A stretch of 63,962 nucleotides of DNA from Firmicutes bacterium HGW-Firmicutes-9 (GCA_002841395.1 PGZM01000011.1:1-63962); one strand, 5' to 3'; positions 41,839 through 50,098 are shown, counted from the first letter of the stretch. Program-made: numbers and translations. Notes: generated by a model not told the origin, from the letters alone.

Positions 41839-42762
41839 TTATTTCTTCTCTTTGTTGCGCTTGTCACGGATGATCGCCATATGCTTTTCTTCGATCAACG
41901 TTACGCCATTCTCTTTTGCCCAATCCACACAGCCCTGTAATGCTGTCTTGAGGAACACGCGCGGCACCTTGACCAGCGTCTTGCAGGCTTCGTCGGTAAA
42001 CTGCACCTCGGGATCGATGCGGCACGCGGCGTATGTGATCGTGGAAAGCTCTGCCTCCTTTGCCGCGGGGATGCGCTCCGCAATCGGGCGGATGAAGCGC
42101 GTGTACCAGAAATGCGTGTTGTCGCGGTAGCCGTAGTCCACCGGAACGCGCGGGAACGTGTTTGCCTTGACACCGCCGACGATGGCGTTGTAGAAGCGCT
42201 CCTTCATCAGAATCTTGTCCACTTTGAGGATGAAGTGTACGCCGAACTTGCTGGTGATGCCGTTGAAGTTGCGATACGGCGGTTCCACGCCATCCAGCTG
42301 CCCGACTTTCGGGATATCCTCATAGGCGTTCTCCAGATCGCTCTGCCAGGTGCATTCGAACACCTGATACGCCTCCTTGACGACGAGCGGACGCGACGTG
42401 TCTCCGCCTGCCTGACCCGTCTCGAGCGTAAAGCTGCAAGAGCGCATCTTCTCCTCGCTGGTTTCGCCGGGGAAACCGAGGCGAACCGCTTCCTTGAAGT
42501 TCGCGCGGCTGTCCTCGATGAAGTTCAGCGCGCAGGTACCGCTGCGGAGGATGTTCTGCGCGGTGTTGGAGCTGTTGCGGCACTCCAGCAGCATCGCGTA
42601 ATAGTCCTTGCCCGCGACATAGTACGGAAAGCACAGAGAGTAGGAGCCGATGGAGGTCTGTCCCGACGCCGTCAGCGTGGAGACAAGAACGGTCGGCATA
42701 GGGAAGAAGGCGGATGTTTGATAGAAGTTATCGACGATGCGAAGATCACGAAACGAGCTCAT
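41839..42762 (-). CDS. Flavin reductase-like FMN-binding protein
   Basis: This 307-aa protein has an N-terminal FMN split-barrel (about residues 5-190) with PMPTVLVSTLTASGQTSIGS and NSSNTAQNILRSGTCALNFIED. A C-terminal helical region (about 220-300) was not recognised. It probably reduces flavin or uses bound FMN for a redox reaction. It is the third gene of a MarR-controlled operon, overlapping the upstream small membrane-protein gene by 4 bp. Confidence 0.85.
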   Translation of the reverse strand: MSSFRDLRIVDNFYQTSAFFPMPTVLVSTLTASGQTSIGSYSLCFPYYVAGKDYYAMLLECRNSSNTAQNILRSGTCALNFIEDSRANFKEAVRLGFPGETSEEKMRSCSFTLETGQAGGDTSRPLVVKEAYQVFECTWQSDLENAYEDIPKVGQLDGVEPPYRNFNGITSKFGVHFILKVDKILMKERFYNAIVGGVKANTFPRVPVDYGYRDNTHFWYTRFIRPIAERIPAAKEAELSTITYAACRIDPEVQFTDEACKTLVKVPRVFLKTALQGCVDWAKENGVTLIEEKHMAIIRDKRNKEKK

Positions 42763-43022
42763 TCGGCAGCGCTCTCCTTTGCTTGTGTGTTTTTGTTCTT
42801 GAGTCGCATGCGGAGCACGTTAAACGTGATCAGCACCGCGATGATGACGAGCTTGAGCCAGAGGCTGATCGGTGCCCAGACAGCGACGACGACGAAAACT
42901 ACGCCCAACAGCGCGTGGCCAAGTAGATTGCGCCAGTCGGTGAGGTACGCTTTCAAACCCGACCAAATACGGGCGAGGGCGGAAGGTGTTTGGCTTGCTT
43001 CAGGATTTGATGATTGACTCAC
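42759..43022 (-). CDS. Small membrane protein of unknown function
   Basis: This 87-aa protein has two adjacent hydrophobic segments (about residues 35-70, LLGHALLGVVFVVVAVWAPI and LWLKLVIIAVLITFNVL) and a polar C-terminus. The GTG at 43022 has GAGAGGA eight bases upstream and directly follows the MarR stop. It is coupled to the MarR and flavin-reductase genes. Confidence 0.72.
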   Translation of the reverse strand: MSQSSNPEASQTPSALARIWSGLKAYLTDWRNLLGHALLGVVFVVVAVWAPISLWLKLVIIAVLITFNVLRMRLKNKNTQAKESAAE

Positions 43023-43035
43023 GCGAATGTTCCTC

Positions 43036-43470
43036 TCAGTTCTTTTGATTCTTTTGTTCACGCAACTGCAGCGCGCAGGCGATCATTCTGTCGACGGACG
43101 CAGTCAGCTGCTGCTGTTCTTCTTCACTCAGGCAGGCGCAGACGCTGGAAAACCAGCTATCGTAGATGTGCAGGCTCGCGCTGACGCTCTCCCTGCCCGA
43201 TTCGGTAATGCGGATGACGTTCTTTCGCCGGTTTTGTCCGTCCTGCTCGCGCGCGACGAGCTTTTTTTCTTCCATCGCGCTGAGCGCTTTTGCGACGGTG
43301 GTTTTGTCGAGCAGCAGCGCGTTTGCGATCATGTCCTGCGACACCTGATCGTGAAAGCAGAGAAACGTGCAGATCGCGTGCTCGGTGTCCGAAAATCCCG
43401 CGTCACGGATTTGTTCGTGCCCAAACTCTCTGCCGAGCTTGATCAGCATATTCAGCTTTGAAAATTCCAT
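43036..43470 (-). CDS. MarR family transcriptional regulator
   Basis: This 144-aa winged-helix regulator contains VSQDMIANALLLDKTTVAKALSAME (recognition helix), KKLVAREQDGQNRRKNVIRIT (wing) and a C-terminal dimer helix. It is the first gene of an operon with a small membrane protein and a flavin-reductase-like protein. A perfect GTTGA-n4-TCAAC palindrome lies just downstream of its consensus promoter, so it is probably autoregulated. GGAGGG ribosome site. Confidence 0.94.
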   Translation of the reverse strand: MEFSKLNMLIKLGREFGHEQIRDAGFSDTEHAICTFLCFHDQVSQDMIANALLLDKTTVAKALSAMEEKKLVAREQDGQNRRKNVIRITESGRESVSASLHIYDSWFSSVCACLSEEEQQQLTASVDRMIACALQLREQKNQKN

Positions 43471-43503
43471 TGGGTGCCCTCCGGTATTTGGAGAATTCTA
43501 ATA

Positions 43504-43558
43504 GTTGAAATATCAACAGTTGCAGATTCAATTATAATCCGATCCATATCTTTGTCAA
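43504..43558 (-). promoter_or_regulatory. Promoter and operator of the MarR operon
   Basis: Minus-strand TTGACA (43553-43558), 16-bp spacer, TATAAT (43531-43536). Palindrome GTTGA-AATA-TCAAC at 43504-43517 follows the predicted start site. Confidence 0.85.
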
Positions 43559-43589
43559 CAGGAGATTTAGCGGATTGGAGAACGCGCGC

Positions 43590-43621
43590 AAAAAAACGCC
43601 GCAACCGAAGTTGCGGCGTTT
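43590..43621 (-). terminator. Terminator of 10-TM membrane-protein gene
   Basis: AACGCCGCAA-ccgaag-TTGCGGCGTT with T7 on the minus strand. Confidence 0.88.
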
Positions 43622-43652
43622 GTGCAATGCGTTTTTCTTTGAATGAGCCGTA

Positions 43653-44675
43653 TTAGGACTTCTTCGCTTTTTTAATCAGCGCATACACGCCCGCAAAAAG
43701 CCACGCGACCACAAACACGAGCCCGTAGAGAATCACGGGAATCCACGTGATCTGGTGGATATCCGTCCAGCCGACCGGCGTGCCGGACAGCCAGCTGCCG
43801 AGTGCGCCGCTATAGGTGATCGCAACCAGTGCGGCGTAACTCGCGAACACACCAGCCGCGGCAAGCCAGCTCTTGATGATGCCAAACATCTGCGTGAGGA
43901 TGAACATCATCATAAATCCGAAGAAGAACATCGGCCACATGCCGTTGCCCGCGTTGATGGCGACGATGGCGCCGTGAATCGCGACGAAAACCTCGAGGAA
44001 CGTCAGCCAGCCGATCTTGGTGTGCCAGGTCGTGCGCGCGAGCGACAACTGTCCCATCAGCAGGAAGAGGTAGAAGAAGCCAAGCAGGTGCCCCAGCGTG
44101 CCTTCCATCGGATGGAACCAGAAGGTGAACACCACTGCCCATGCGATATAAAAGCCGTGTACCTTTTGCGTGGCGGCAACGCCAAGCGGCGGCAGATAGA
44201 CCTTCTTGCCGAAGAAGAGCCCGCGGCGGCTGTTGAGTAAGATCAGCATCATCACGAGCATCACGATGACCGAGCCTTGCGAGCTCATTACCGGCGTGAA
44301 CTGCGCCAAAGCGTCATAGAACAGCACGGTCTGCACGAGATGCAGCACGATGAACACCGCGTTTGCGATCAGCAACTGCAGGTTATATTTCCCGATGGTG
44401 CCAGCTTGCGGATAGGGTGAATTTTTGAGTTTTGCGATCAGCACCCAGACGGTGATCTGGTGCGCCAGATACAGCACCCACATGCTGCTGGACGCCCAGA
44501 GTTCCGGCCGTGGCAACTTCCAATAGTACCAGGCGGCGCCGCTGTCCGGCAGCAGTGTTGCACGGAACGGCGCGAGCAGCGGCGAGAGCAGCCACGTTGC
44601 CGCGACGATTACCAGAGAAAAAGCGAACACAAACCAAAGCGCGGATTTCAAACTGTAGGATTTCTTTGCTTCCAT
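43653..44675 (-). CDS. Polytopic membrane protein of unknown function
   Basis: This 340-aa protein has about ten hydrophobic helices. Several His residues lie within or near helices (YLAHQITVW, VLHLVQT, FHPMEGTLGHLLGFF, VAIHGAIVAI, DIHQITWIP), which could bind haem or metal. I do not recognise the family. It is followed 51 bp later by the stop-side of... rather, it lies downstream of the alpha/beta hydrolase gene (44727-45449) on the same strand and is probably cotranscribed with it. It ends at a strong terminator. Confidence 0.7.
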   Translation of the reverse strand: MEAKKSYSLKSALWFVFAFSLVIVAATWLLSPLLAPFRATLLPDSGAAWYYWKLPRPELWASSSMWVLYLAHQITVWVLIAKLKNSPYPQAGTIGKYNLQLLIANAVFIVLHLVQTVLFYDALAQFTPVMSSQGSVIVMLVMMLILLNSRRGLFFGKKVYLPPLGVAATQKVHGFYIAWAVVFTFWFHPMEGTLGHLLGFFYLFLLMGQLSLARTTWHTKIGWLTFLEVFVAIHGAIVAINAGNGMWPMFFFGFMMMFILTQMFGIIKSWLAAAGVFASYAALVAITYSGALGSWLSGTPVGWTDIHQITWIPVILYGLVFVVAWLFAGVYALIKKAKKS

Positions 44676-44726
44676 ACTGTTCTCCTTTAAACGACTATTT
44701 AAAAACGAATCTACGAAAATTGCTTC

Positions 44727-45449
44727 TTATACGCCGCCGTTGATGAACGCGAGCATCGTTTCTGCGGCGATCGACTGCTGTTCCTCGCGGGACATGGTGG
44801 CGGTGCCGTCGCCCTCCTGTAAGCCGTAGTTGCCGAACTGCGCATGGTTGCCGCCTTCGATGCGGAGCACGTTGGCGACGCCTTCGAGCTTCGTTTTGTC
44901 GAGCATGATATCCTCGCTGCCATAGATGCAAAGCGTCGAAATCGGGCTGTCGTTGACGGGATAGGCGCCGAGCAGAATCAGACCGGACAGCTTGTCTTCG
45001 TTGCCCGCGACATAGCTGCTTGCCATCGCGCCGCCGAGCGAATGTCCGCCGATGAACCAGCGGGTGATGCCGGGCACCGCGTCATAAACCTTGTCTGCGG
45101 CATTGATGTCAAACACCGCAAGACGCAGGGGTACTTTGACGAGGACAACCGTTACGCCGCCCTCGCGAAGCCGATCCAGCAGCGGCAGATACGCTGTCTC
45201 CTCAACCTTGCCGCCGGGGTAGAAGATGAATCCCATCCCTGTGTTGCTGGCCGCGTCCGGCGTGAGTATGGTTAGGTTTCCCTCCTGCCGGATGCTTGCG
45301 CTATCGAGCAGCGCAGTCGCGGTCTCGTCTGCGTGGCGATAGTCGTTCACATACGCATAAAATGCGATTCCGAGAAAGACGATCAGTGCCAGCAGCGCAA
45401 GAAGTATATATCTCCCCGCGCGCTTGCGGGGTTTTTGTGTGCGTTCCAT
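44727..45449 (-). CDS. Membrane-anchored alpha/beta hydrolase
   Basis: This 240-aa protein has a basic N-terminus and anchor helix (residues 13-33). A hydrolase domain follows, with FIFYPGGKVE (oxyanion region), nucleophile elbow GGHSLGG, acid in YGSEDIM and His in EGGNHAQFG. It should act outside the membrane on an unknown ester or dienelactone-like substrate. It is the first gene of a two-gene unit with the 10-TM protein. Confidence 0.9.
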   Translation of the reverse strand: MERTQKPRKRAGRYILLALLALIVFLGIAFYAYVNDYRHADETATALLDSASIRQEGNLTILTPDAASNTGMGFIFYPGGKVEETAYLPLLDRLREGGVTVVLVKVPLRLAVFDINAADKVYDAVPGITRWFIGGHSLGGAMASSYVAGNEDKLSGLILLGAYPVNDSPISTLCIYGSEDIMLDKTKLEGVANVLRIEGGNHAQFGNYGLQEGDGTATMSREEQQSIAAETMLAFINGGV

Positions 45450-45568
45450 AAAATCCTCCTAATAGCGTCCGGATTTTGCATCGAAATACTTTCGAATGCA
45501 AAAGGACGTATCCTGATCTGATTTTATACGGTGCAATGAGCGCAAATCAATCCGTCAATGTGACGAAC

Positions 45569-46336
45569 TCACTGGCAGGGGATGCAGCGATAGGCGAAGA
45601 TGGTGACCGTACCCTTGCCGGGGTAGGTCTTGGTTTCGTAGAGCTTGGGAAACGCCTTGATCAGGTCTGTGAGCTTGGTAAAGCCGAAGGTTTTGCTGTC
45701 AAAATCCGGCATGACACGCTTGATGTAGCCGCCCGCGGAGGAGATATTGACCCATCCGTCGGCGTCCTGATAGCGCTCGCTCGCGGTCTTGAGGTGGCTG
45801 TGGATGGGCGCAAGGTCCGTCACGGGCGTTGCCTTTTCCGGCTTCTTGGCAGGTTTTGTTTCTTCCTGCTGCGCGGGCTTCGGTTTCTCGGGTTCGCCGA
45901 GGTTTTGCGTGAGGATGAAGTTGTCGCAGGCGTTGCGGAAGGAGAGCGGCGTCTTCACTTCTCCTACGCCGAAGACGTAGATGCCCGCCTCGCGCAGGCG
46001 GATCGCAAGCGGGGTATAGTCGCTGTCGCTGGAGACCAGTGCGACCGCGTCATACCGCTGCGTGTGCAGCAGATCCATCGCGCCGATGGCAAGGGAGAGG
46101 TCGGTCGCGTTTTTGCCCGTGGTGTAGGCAAACTGCTGTTCCGGCTTGATGGCGAGGGTTTTTAGCTGTTCTTCCCAGTTTTTGAGCGCGCTGGCCTTCC
46201 AGTTGCCGTAGGCGCGCTTGACAACGATACGCCCGTAGGTGGAGAGCTCCTCCAGGATGAGCGAGAGCTTCGTGAGCTGCGCGTTGTCTGCGTCGATCAA
46301 TACTGCTATATTCTCTAACGATTCCGATTTATCCAT
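45569..46336 (-). CDS. NYN-domain protein with C-terminal LOTUS/OST-HTH domain
   Basis: This 255-aa protein has an N-terminal NYN (PIN-like) domain (about residues 8-150) with acidic residues in VLIDADN, NATDLSLAIGAMDLL and SSDSDYTPL. This is a constellation typical of metal-dependent RNases. A charged Pro/Glu/Lys linker (150-180) leads to a LOTUS/OST-HTH RNA-binding domain ending in GKGTVTIFAYRC. It is likely an RNA-processing or decay factor. ATG at 46336 with GGAGAG upstream. It is transcribed away from the helicase terminator. Confidence 0.9.
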   Translation of the reverse strand: MDKSESLENIAVLIDADNAQLTKLSLILEELSTYGRIVVKRAYGNWKASALKNWEEQLKTLAIKPEQQFAYTTGKNATDLSLAIGAMDLLHTQRYDAVALVSSDSDYTPLAIRLREAGIYVFGVGEVKTPLSFRNACDNFILTQNLGEPEKPKPAQQEETKPAKKPEKATPVTDLAPIHSHLKTASERYQDADGWVNISSAGGYIKRVMPDFDSKTFGFTKLTDLIKAFPKLYETKTYPGKGTVTIFAYRCIPCQ

Positions 46337-46455
46337 ATATCTCTCTCCGTTTCGCATGTTTTGCGTATTGGATGTGTTCCTACGTGTCATTATATCACAA
46401 CGGCACGTATCTTTCTTTGTATCCATCTGTCTGGATCGCGCAAACGCAAAGCCAA

Positions 46456-46488
46456 CAAAAAAGCACCCGGCGAAATGCCGAATGCTCG
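46456..46488 (-). terminator. Terminator of DEAD-box helicase gene
   Basis: AGCA-n2-CGGC...GCCG-n2-TGCT stem with T6 on the minus strand. Confidence 0.75.
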
Positions 46489-46509
46489 GTTGCTGTCGAT
46501 GGCAGGATA

Positions 46510-47598
46510 TCAGTTCGTCAGCACGTTGTACTGCTTTTTGATGACGCGTAGGCGCGGAATGTCCTGCTCGCTGACCAGCGTGGCTGCAAAGCCGCTGTGG
46601 CCCGCTCTGCCGGTTCTGCCGATGCGGTGGACATAGTACTCCGGTTTATCCGGCACGTCGTAGTTGATGACGAGGTCGATGTTGTCCACATCGATGCCGC
46701 GCGCTGCGACGTCAGTTGCGACCAGCACGGGGGTTTTACCCGCGCGGAAATCGCGCATGATGCTGTTGCGTTGGCCCTGGCTCAAGTCGCCGTGAATACA
46801 GGCGCTGGTCAGTCCCGCTGCGTTGAGCTTGCTGGTCACCGTCTTGACCCTGTGGCGCGTGTTGCAGAAGATCAGCGTCAAGCGCGGATCCGTCTCCTTC
46901 ATCAGGAAGTTCACAGTGGTGATCTTTCCCGATTCCGGCGTGTGGATGCTCATCTGGCGCACGGTCTTGGTGGGTTCGTTGCGCTCGCCGACCTCGATGG
47001 TCGCGGGCTTGGTCAGATAGCTCTGCGCGATGCCGGAGATCTCTTTGCTCATGGTCGCGGAGAAGAGCATCATCTGCCGTTCGTCCGGGATCGTGCTAAG
47101 GATCCACTTGATGTCCGGCAGGAAGCCGAAATCGAGCATCTCGTCCGCTTCGTCGAGTACGACGTAGCGGATGTTGCTGAGTTTCAGCGCGTTCTGACCG
47201 ATGAGGTCTTTCACGCGGCCGGGTGTGCCGACGACGACTTGCGCGCCGCCGCGCAGCGCCTGAATTTGCACGTGGGGAGACTGGCCGCCGTAGATGGACA
47301 CGGTGCGCATCTTCTTGTGCGGCGAGAGTTTCTTAAACACGGCGGTGGTCTGCAGCGCGAGTTCACGCGTCGGGCAGAGGATCAGCGCCTGGGGTTTGCG
47401 GTTGTCCGGATTGATCTTTTCGATGATCGGAACCGCGAAGGCCGCGGTTTTGCCCGTGCCCGTCTGTGCGATGCCGACGAGGTCGCGTCCGCCCAAAAGG
47501 GTTTCGAGCGACTGCTCCTGGATCGGGGTTGGGGTTTCGTAGCCGGCAGCTGCCAGCGTTTGCCGCATTTCCGGGGTGAGTAGTTCTGTGTAATTCAT
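46510..47598 (-). CDS. DEAD-box RNA helicase
   Basis: This 362-aa minimal helicase core lacks a C-terminal RNA-binding extension. Motifs: Q motif PTPIQEQSLE, Walker A AQTGTGKT, PTRELALQ, TPGR, VLDEADEML, SATM, then ATDVAARGIDV and HRIGRTGRAG. It unwinds short RNA helices and is probably of the cold-shock/ribosome-assembly type. The ATG at 47598 begins MNYTELLTPEM, typical for the group. Its leader contains terminator-like hairpins (47632-47690). Confidence 0.96.
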   Translation of the reverse strand: MNYTELLTPEMRQTLAAAGYETPTPIQEQSLETLLGGRDLVGIAQTGTGKTAAFAVPIIEKINPDNRKPQALILCPTRELALQTTAVFKKLSPHKKMRTVSIYGGQSPHVQIQALRGGAQVVVGTPGRVKDLIGQNALKLSNIRYVVLDEADEMLDFGFLPDIKWILSTIPDERQMMLFSATMSKEISGIAQSYLTKPATIEVGERNEPTKTVRQMSIHTPESGKITTVNFLMKETDPRLTLIFCNTRHRVKTVTSKLNAAGLTSACIHGDLSQGQRNSIMRDFRAGKTPVLVATDVAARGIDVDNIDLVINYDVPDKPEYYVHRIGRTGRAGHSGFAATLVSEQDIPRLRVIKKQYNVLTN

Positions 47599-47631
47599 GT
47601 ACCTGATTTTCTTTCTGTTCCGTGATGGCAT

Positions 47632-47669
47632 AAAAATAAGACCATGCCGACCATAGCGGGCATCGTCTT
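47632..47669 (-). terminator. Attenuator-like hairpin in helicase leader
   Basis: AAGACGATGCC-n10-GGCATGGTCTT on the minus strand followed by ATTTTTAT, 35 nt before the helicase ATG. A smaller hairpin AAAAGC-n3-GCTTTT with a T7 run lies just upstream (47673-47690). Confidence 0.55.
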
Positions 47670-47928
47670 ATCAAAAAAAGCATAGCTTTTCCGTAAAAAC
47701 GTTGTCCTGTCGTCTAATCGATATTGATACGTCGGAGCCGGAACGCTCTTAGCCGTATGGCAAGTGATGTATTTTCTTGCCAGGGCGTATCATAAATGCG
47801 ACAGACAACGGGAGTTCGTACGAAAATCTTGGGTATCGTTTCGAGTCAAATTGTATCCCCTGCACTTCTTCAACAAGGGTGCTGCATCACAATACTTTGG
47901 TAGAGTAGCACACTTGTTCGCTTTTGTA

Positions 47929-48010
47929 AAGCAAAGTTTGTGTGGCGGGAGGAACAACGTATAGGTTGAAAGGTTCAAATTGGAGAAGCAAAGTTTGTGT
48001 GGCGGGAGGA
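47929..48010. repeat. Two 25-bp direct repeats, 57 bp apart
   Basis: Identical 25-mers at 47929-47953 and 47986-48010. They begin AAGCAAAGTTTG and end TGTGGCGGGAGGA. On the minus strand their TCCTCCCGCCACACAAAC start resembles the CCCGCAGCACAAACC start of the tandem unit at 33931. Confidence 0.88.
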
Positions 48011-48084
48011 GGAAATTGGGTGCTTGAGGTTCGTTTATAAAGGGAAGAGTTGGTTTGCAACCATACGCGCCCCACAGGAGGCCC

Positions 48085-48112
48085 TTGACATTCAGTGGAA
48101 AAGTAGTAAGAT
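48085..48112 (+). promoter_or_regulatory. Promoter of TetR-flavodoxin pair
   Basis: TTGACA (48085-48090), 16-bp spacer, TAAGAT (48107-48112). Confidence 0.55.
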
Positions 48113-48162
48113 GAACTAAGTTAAATAAATATGAATAATGTTAATATTAGAGGTGACGCTCA

Positions 48163-48756
48163 TTGAGTGATATTCGCACAGACGCAAAGAATGTCAAAAA
48201 AGAGTATGTGAAGTCGAAATTCGTGGAAGCGGCAAAGACAATCATCCTCCATGATGGTGTTTCAAGCGTAACCGCACGCAGGATTGCCGAGATGACCGGG
48301 TACTCCTATGCAAGCCTTTATAACTACTTCACCGATTTAAATGAGTTATTGCTGGAAACGAAGCTCTGCATGATTCGTGATATGACGCAATCTGGTCAAG
48401 ATCATGCGTCTGTTATGGATGATCCGCTTCTGCGCATGAGAGAAAGCATGCAAAACCCTGTAGATTTTTTCATCAGCAATCCAAACATATTTCGTTTCTT
48501 TTATATGTATGAGCTGGACTATCGCAATGTGGAAGCCATGAAGTCGCTTGAACTTGAAAAGGCTTACTACCAAGATTTTGCTCCGTTTGTGGAAAGCGGA
48601 AGGATCAAAGAAACGGACATTCCCGCGCTTTCAAGAACAATTCTGTATTCCGTTTTCGGTATCATTACCCTCTATCTATCCAACAACGGCCTCACAAAAG
48701 ACGATATATATCGCGATGTGGATCGAATCATCGAGCTTCTGCTGGGAGAGAAATGA
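48163..48756 (+). CDS. TetR/AcrR family transcriptional regulator
   Basis: This 197-aa protein starts at TTG with AGAGGTGA upstream. HTH region: FVEAAKTIILHDGVSSVTAR then RIAEMTGYSYASLYNYFTDL. The C-terminal ligand domain is divergent. It is followed 55 bp later by a small flavodoxin gene, which it probably regulates, an arrangement that parallels the TetR-flavodoxin locus at 28.3-30.3 kb. Confidence 0.92.
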   Translation: MSDIRTDAKNVKKEYVKSKFVEAAKTIILHDGVSSVTARRIAEMTGYSYASLYNYFTDLNELLLETKLCMIRDMTQSGQDHASVMDDPLLRMRESMQNPVDFFISNPNIFRFFYMYELDYRNVEAMKSLELEKAYYQDFAPFVESGRIKETDIPALSRTILYSVFGIITLYLSNNGLTKDDIYRDVDRIIELLLGEK

Positions 48757-48811
48757 TTGGATCGAAGAAATGGATTATGACTGGCAGTATATTTCAGGAG
48801 GATGTTTCTAA

Positions 48812-49240
48812 ATGAAAAAGACAGGTATCGTCTACGCAACAAAGACAAAGCATTCAGAAAAACTTGCCAAGGCAATAGGGTCGGCTCTCGATGTTAAACC
48901 GCAGAACATCGATTCCCGGCCTCGCTTCACGGGGGTGGATCTGCTGTTCATCGTCGGCGGAATCTACGGTGGGGAAAGTAATGAGAAGCTTGTAGAGTAT
49001 GTAAAGAGCATCGATCCGGCAGCGACCAAAGCGGTTGCGCTTGTGACCAACTGTGCTTCCGGCCGACAGAAGCAGCTGTCCGTGCGCAGAATACTAGAGG
49101 GGAACGGCGTACAGGTCGTCGACGAGTTCGTATGCAAGGGCGCAATCCTCTTTGTCGCCTTGCGTCATCCGGATAAGAAGGATTTGGCAAACGCTGTAGA
49201 CTTCACAAAAACCGTGATTGGAACAAGCATGGAGCATTAA
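48812..49240 (+). CDS. Flavodoxin domain protein
   Basis: This 142-aa flavodoxin starts MKKTGIVYATKTKHSEKLAKAI, where YATKTKHSEK is the FMN-phosphate loop; VGGIYGGESNEKLVEYV and VTNCASGRQ are the other FMN-contact loops. It is short, consistent with a flavodoxin-like redox protein. AGGAGGATG ribosome site. It is cotranscribed with the upstream TetR gene. Confidence 0.85.
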   Translation: MKKTGIVYATKTKHSEKLAKAIGSALDVKPQNIDSRPRFTGVDLLFIVGGIYGGESNEKLVEYVKSIDPAATKAVALVTNCASGRQKQLSVRRILEGNGVQVVDEFVCKGAILFVALRHPDKKDLANAVDFTKTVIGTSMEH

Positions 49241-49394
49241 AAACTTGTGTTCGTCTCGGAACATATTAGAATTAAAAAACGTTCCCTTACAGGAGCGCAT
49301 GTGCTTTTGATTAAATCCAATATGAAGCAGTTGCTGCTATCCTCAACAATAGAAAATCTATTTCTCTATTGATTCTTATTCTTGAAAGAAGACA

Positions 49395-49422
49395 TAAAAA
49401 AACGCTCCCTTGCGGGAGCGCT
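49395..49422 (-). terminator. Terminator of zinc-ribbon gene
   Basis: CGCTCCC-ttgc-GGGAGCG with T7 on the minus strand. A degenerate copy of the same sequence lies at 49274-49318. Confidence 0.85.
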
Positions 49423-49438
49423 TTGTGCTTCAGATCAA

Positions 49439-49711
49439 TTACTTGCGGAAGCAGTCGCTGCAGTAAACAGGACGGTCGGAACGGGGCTGGAACGGAACCT
49501 TGCAGGGTTTGCCGCAGCCTGCGCAGGTTGCGTCATACATCTGGCGGTCGCCGTTACCACGGGGAGAGCTCTGCTTGCGAGCCGTACGGCAAGATTTGCA
49601 GCGCTGGGGTTCATTGGTGAAACCCTTTTCCGCGTAGAATTCCTGCTCGCTGGCGGTGAAGGTGAAGCTGGCTCCGCAATCTTTGCAGACGATGGTTTTG
49701 TCGCTGAACAT
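49439..49711 (-). CDS. Zinc-ribbon protein
   Basis: This 90-aa protein has two CxxC pairs in the N-terminal half (CKDC and CKSC, around FYAEKGFTNEPQRC). A second set follows in the C-terminal half (CAGCGKPCKVPF then RPVYCSDCF). Both look like zinc ribbons. Small proteins of this type are widespread in Firmicutes and of unknown role, perhaps RNA or ribosome related. ATG at 49711 with AGAGGT upstream. Confidence 0.88.
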   Translation of the reverse strand: MFSDKTIVCKDCGASFTFTASEQEFYAEKGFTNEPQRCKSCRTARKQSSPRGNGDRQMYDATCAGCGKPCKVPFQPRSDRPVYCSDCFRK

Positions 49712-50098
49712 GAAATACCTCTTTCGTTTTTTGATGGTTTTGGTTCTGGTGTACCCGTTCAATCACATTCATCTTTCGTGAATGGTTGCATCCTTGCTTG
49801 GGTTGGCGGCTTGAGGCTCTGGAAGAAACGAAAAAGGATCGTCTGTTTTCGCGAGATCAAGATGCCCTCGACCCTATCAATTTGCCGTGTTGACTTGCGC
49901 CAATGTGCTCTTATCAAAAAACACATGCGGCCAATCATCAAATAACGGATGATCAGCAAACATGTGCGGTCAAAGCAATTATTTTGAATACTGAATGACT
50001 ATATCATAAAGAATTTCGCATGTCAATTATTTCATTCTAACAATCTTACAATTTGCATATACAAGCACTACTTTTCAACGATTTCGCCACATTTGGGC
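49712..50098. other. Intergenic region, no gene seen
   Basis: AT-rich region upstream of the zinc-ribbon gene. A nested inverted repeat is visible around 49924-49972 (ATCATC-n8-GATGAT inside ACATG...CATGT). No credible coding frame. Confidence 0.5.

Larger units (their letters stand above)
47599..48162. other. Intergenic region with helicase leader and 25-bp direct repeats
   Basis: This 564-bp stretch holds the folded helicase leader (left part), a pair of direct repeats (47929-48010) and a promoter for the TetR gene (right part). Open frames here have no ribosome sites and partly arise from the repeats. Confidence 0.6.

Noticed and set aside
41839..42762. Second photoreceptor or photolyase next to the heliorhodopsin
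   Set aside because: The neighbouring flavoprotein has a flavin-reductase split barrel and no photolyase, LOV or BLUF motif.
47790..48075. Repeat-containing small ORFs on the minus strand (PPATQTLL twice)
   Set aside because: They are translations of the 25-bp direct repeat without start signals, so they were treated as non-coding.
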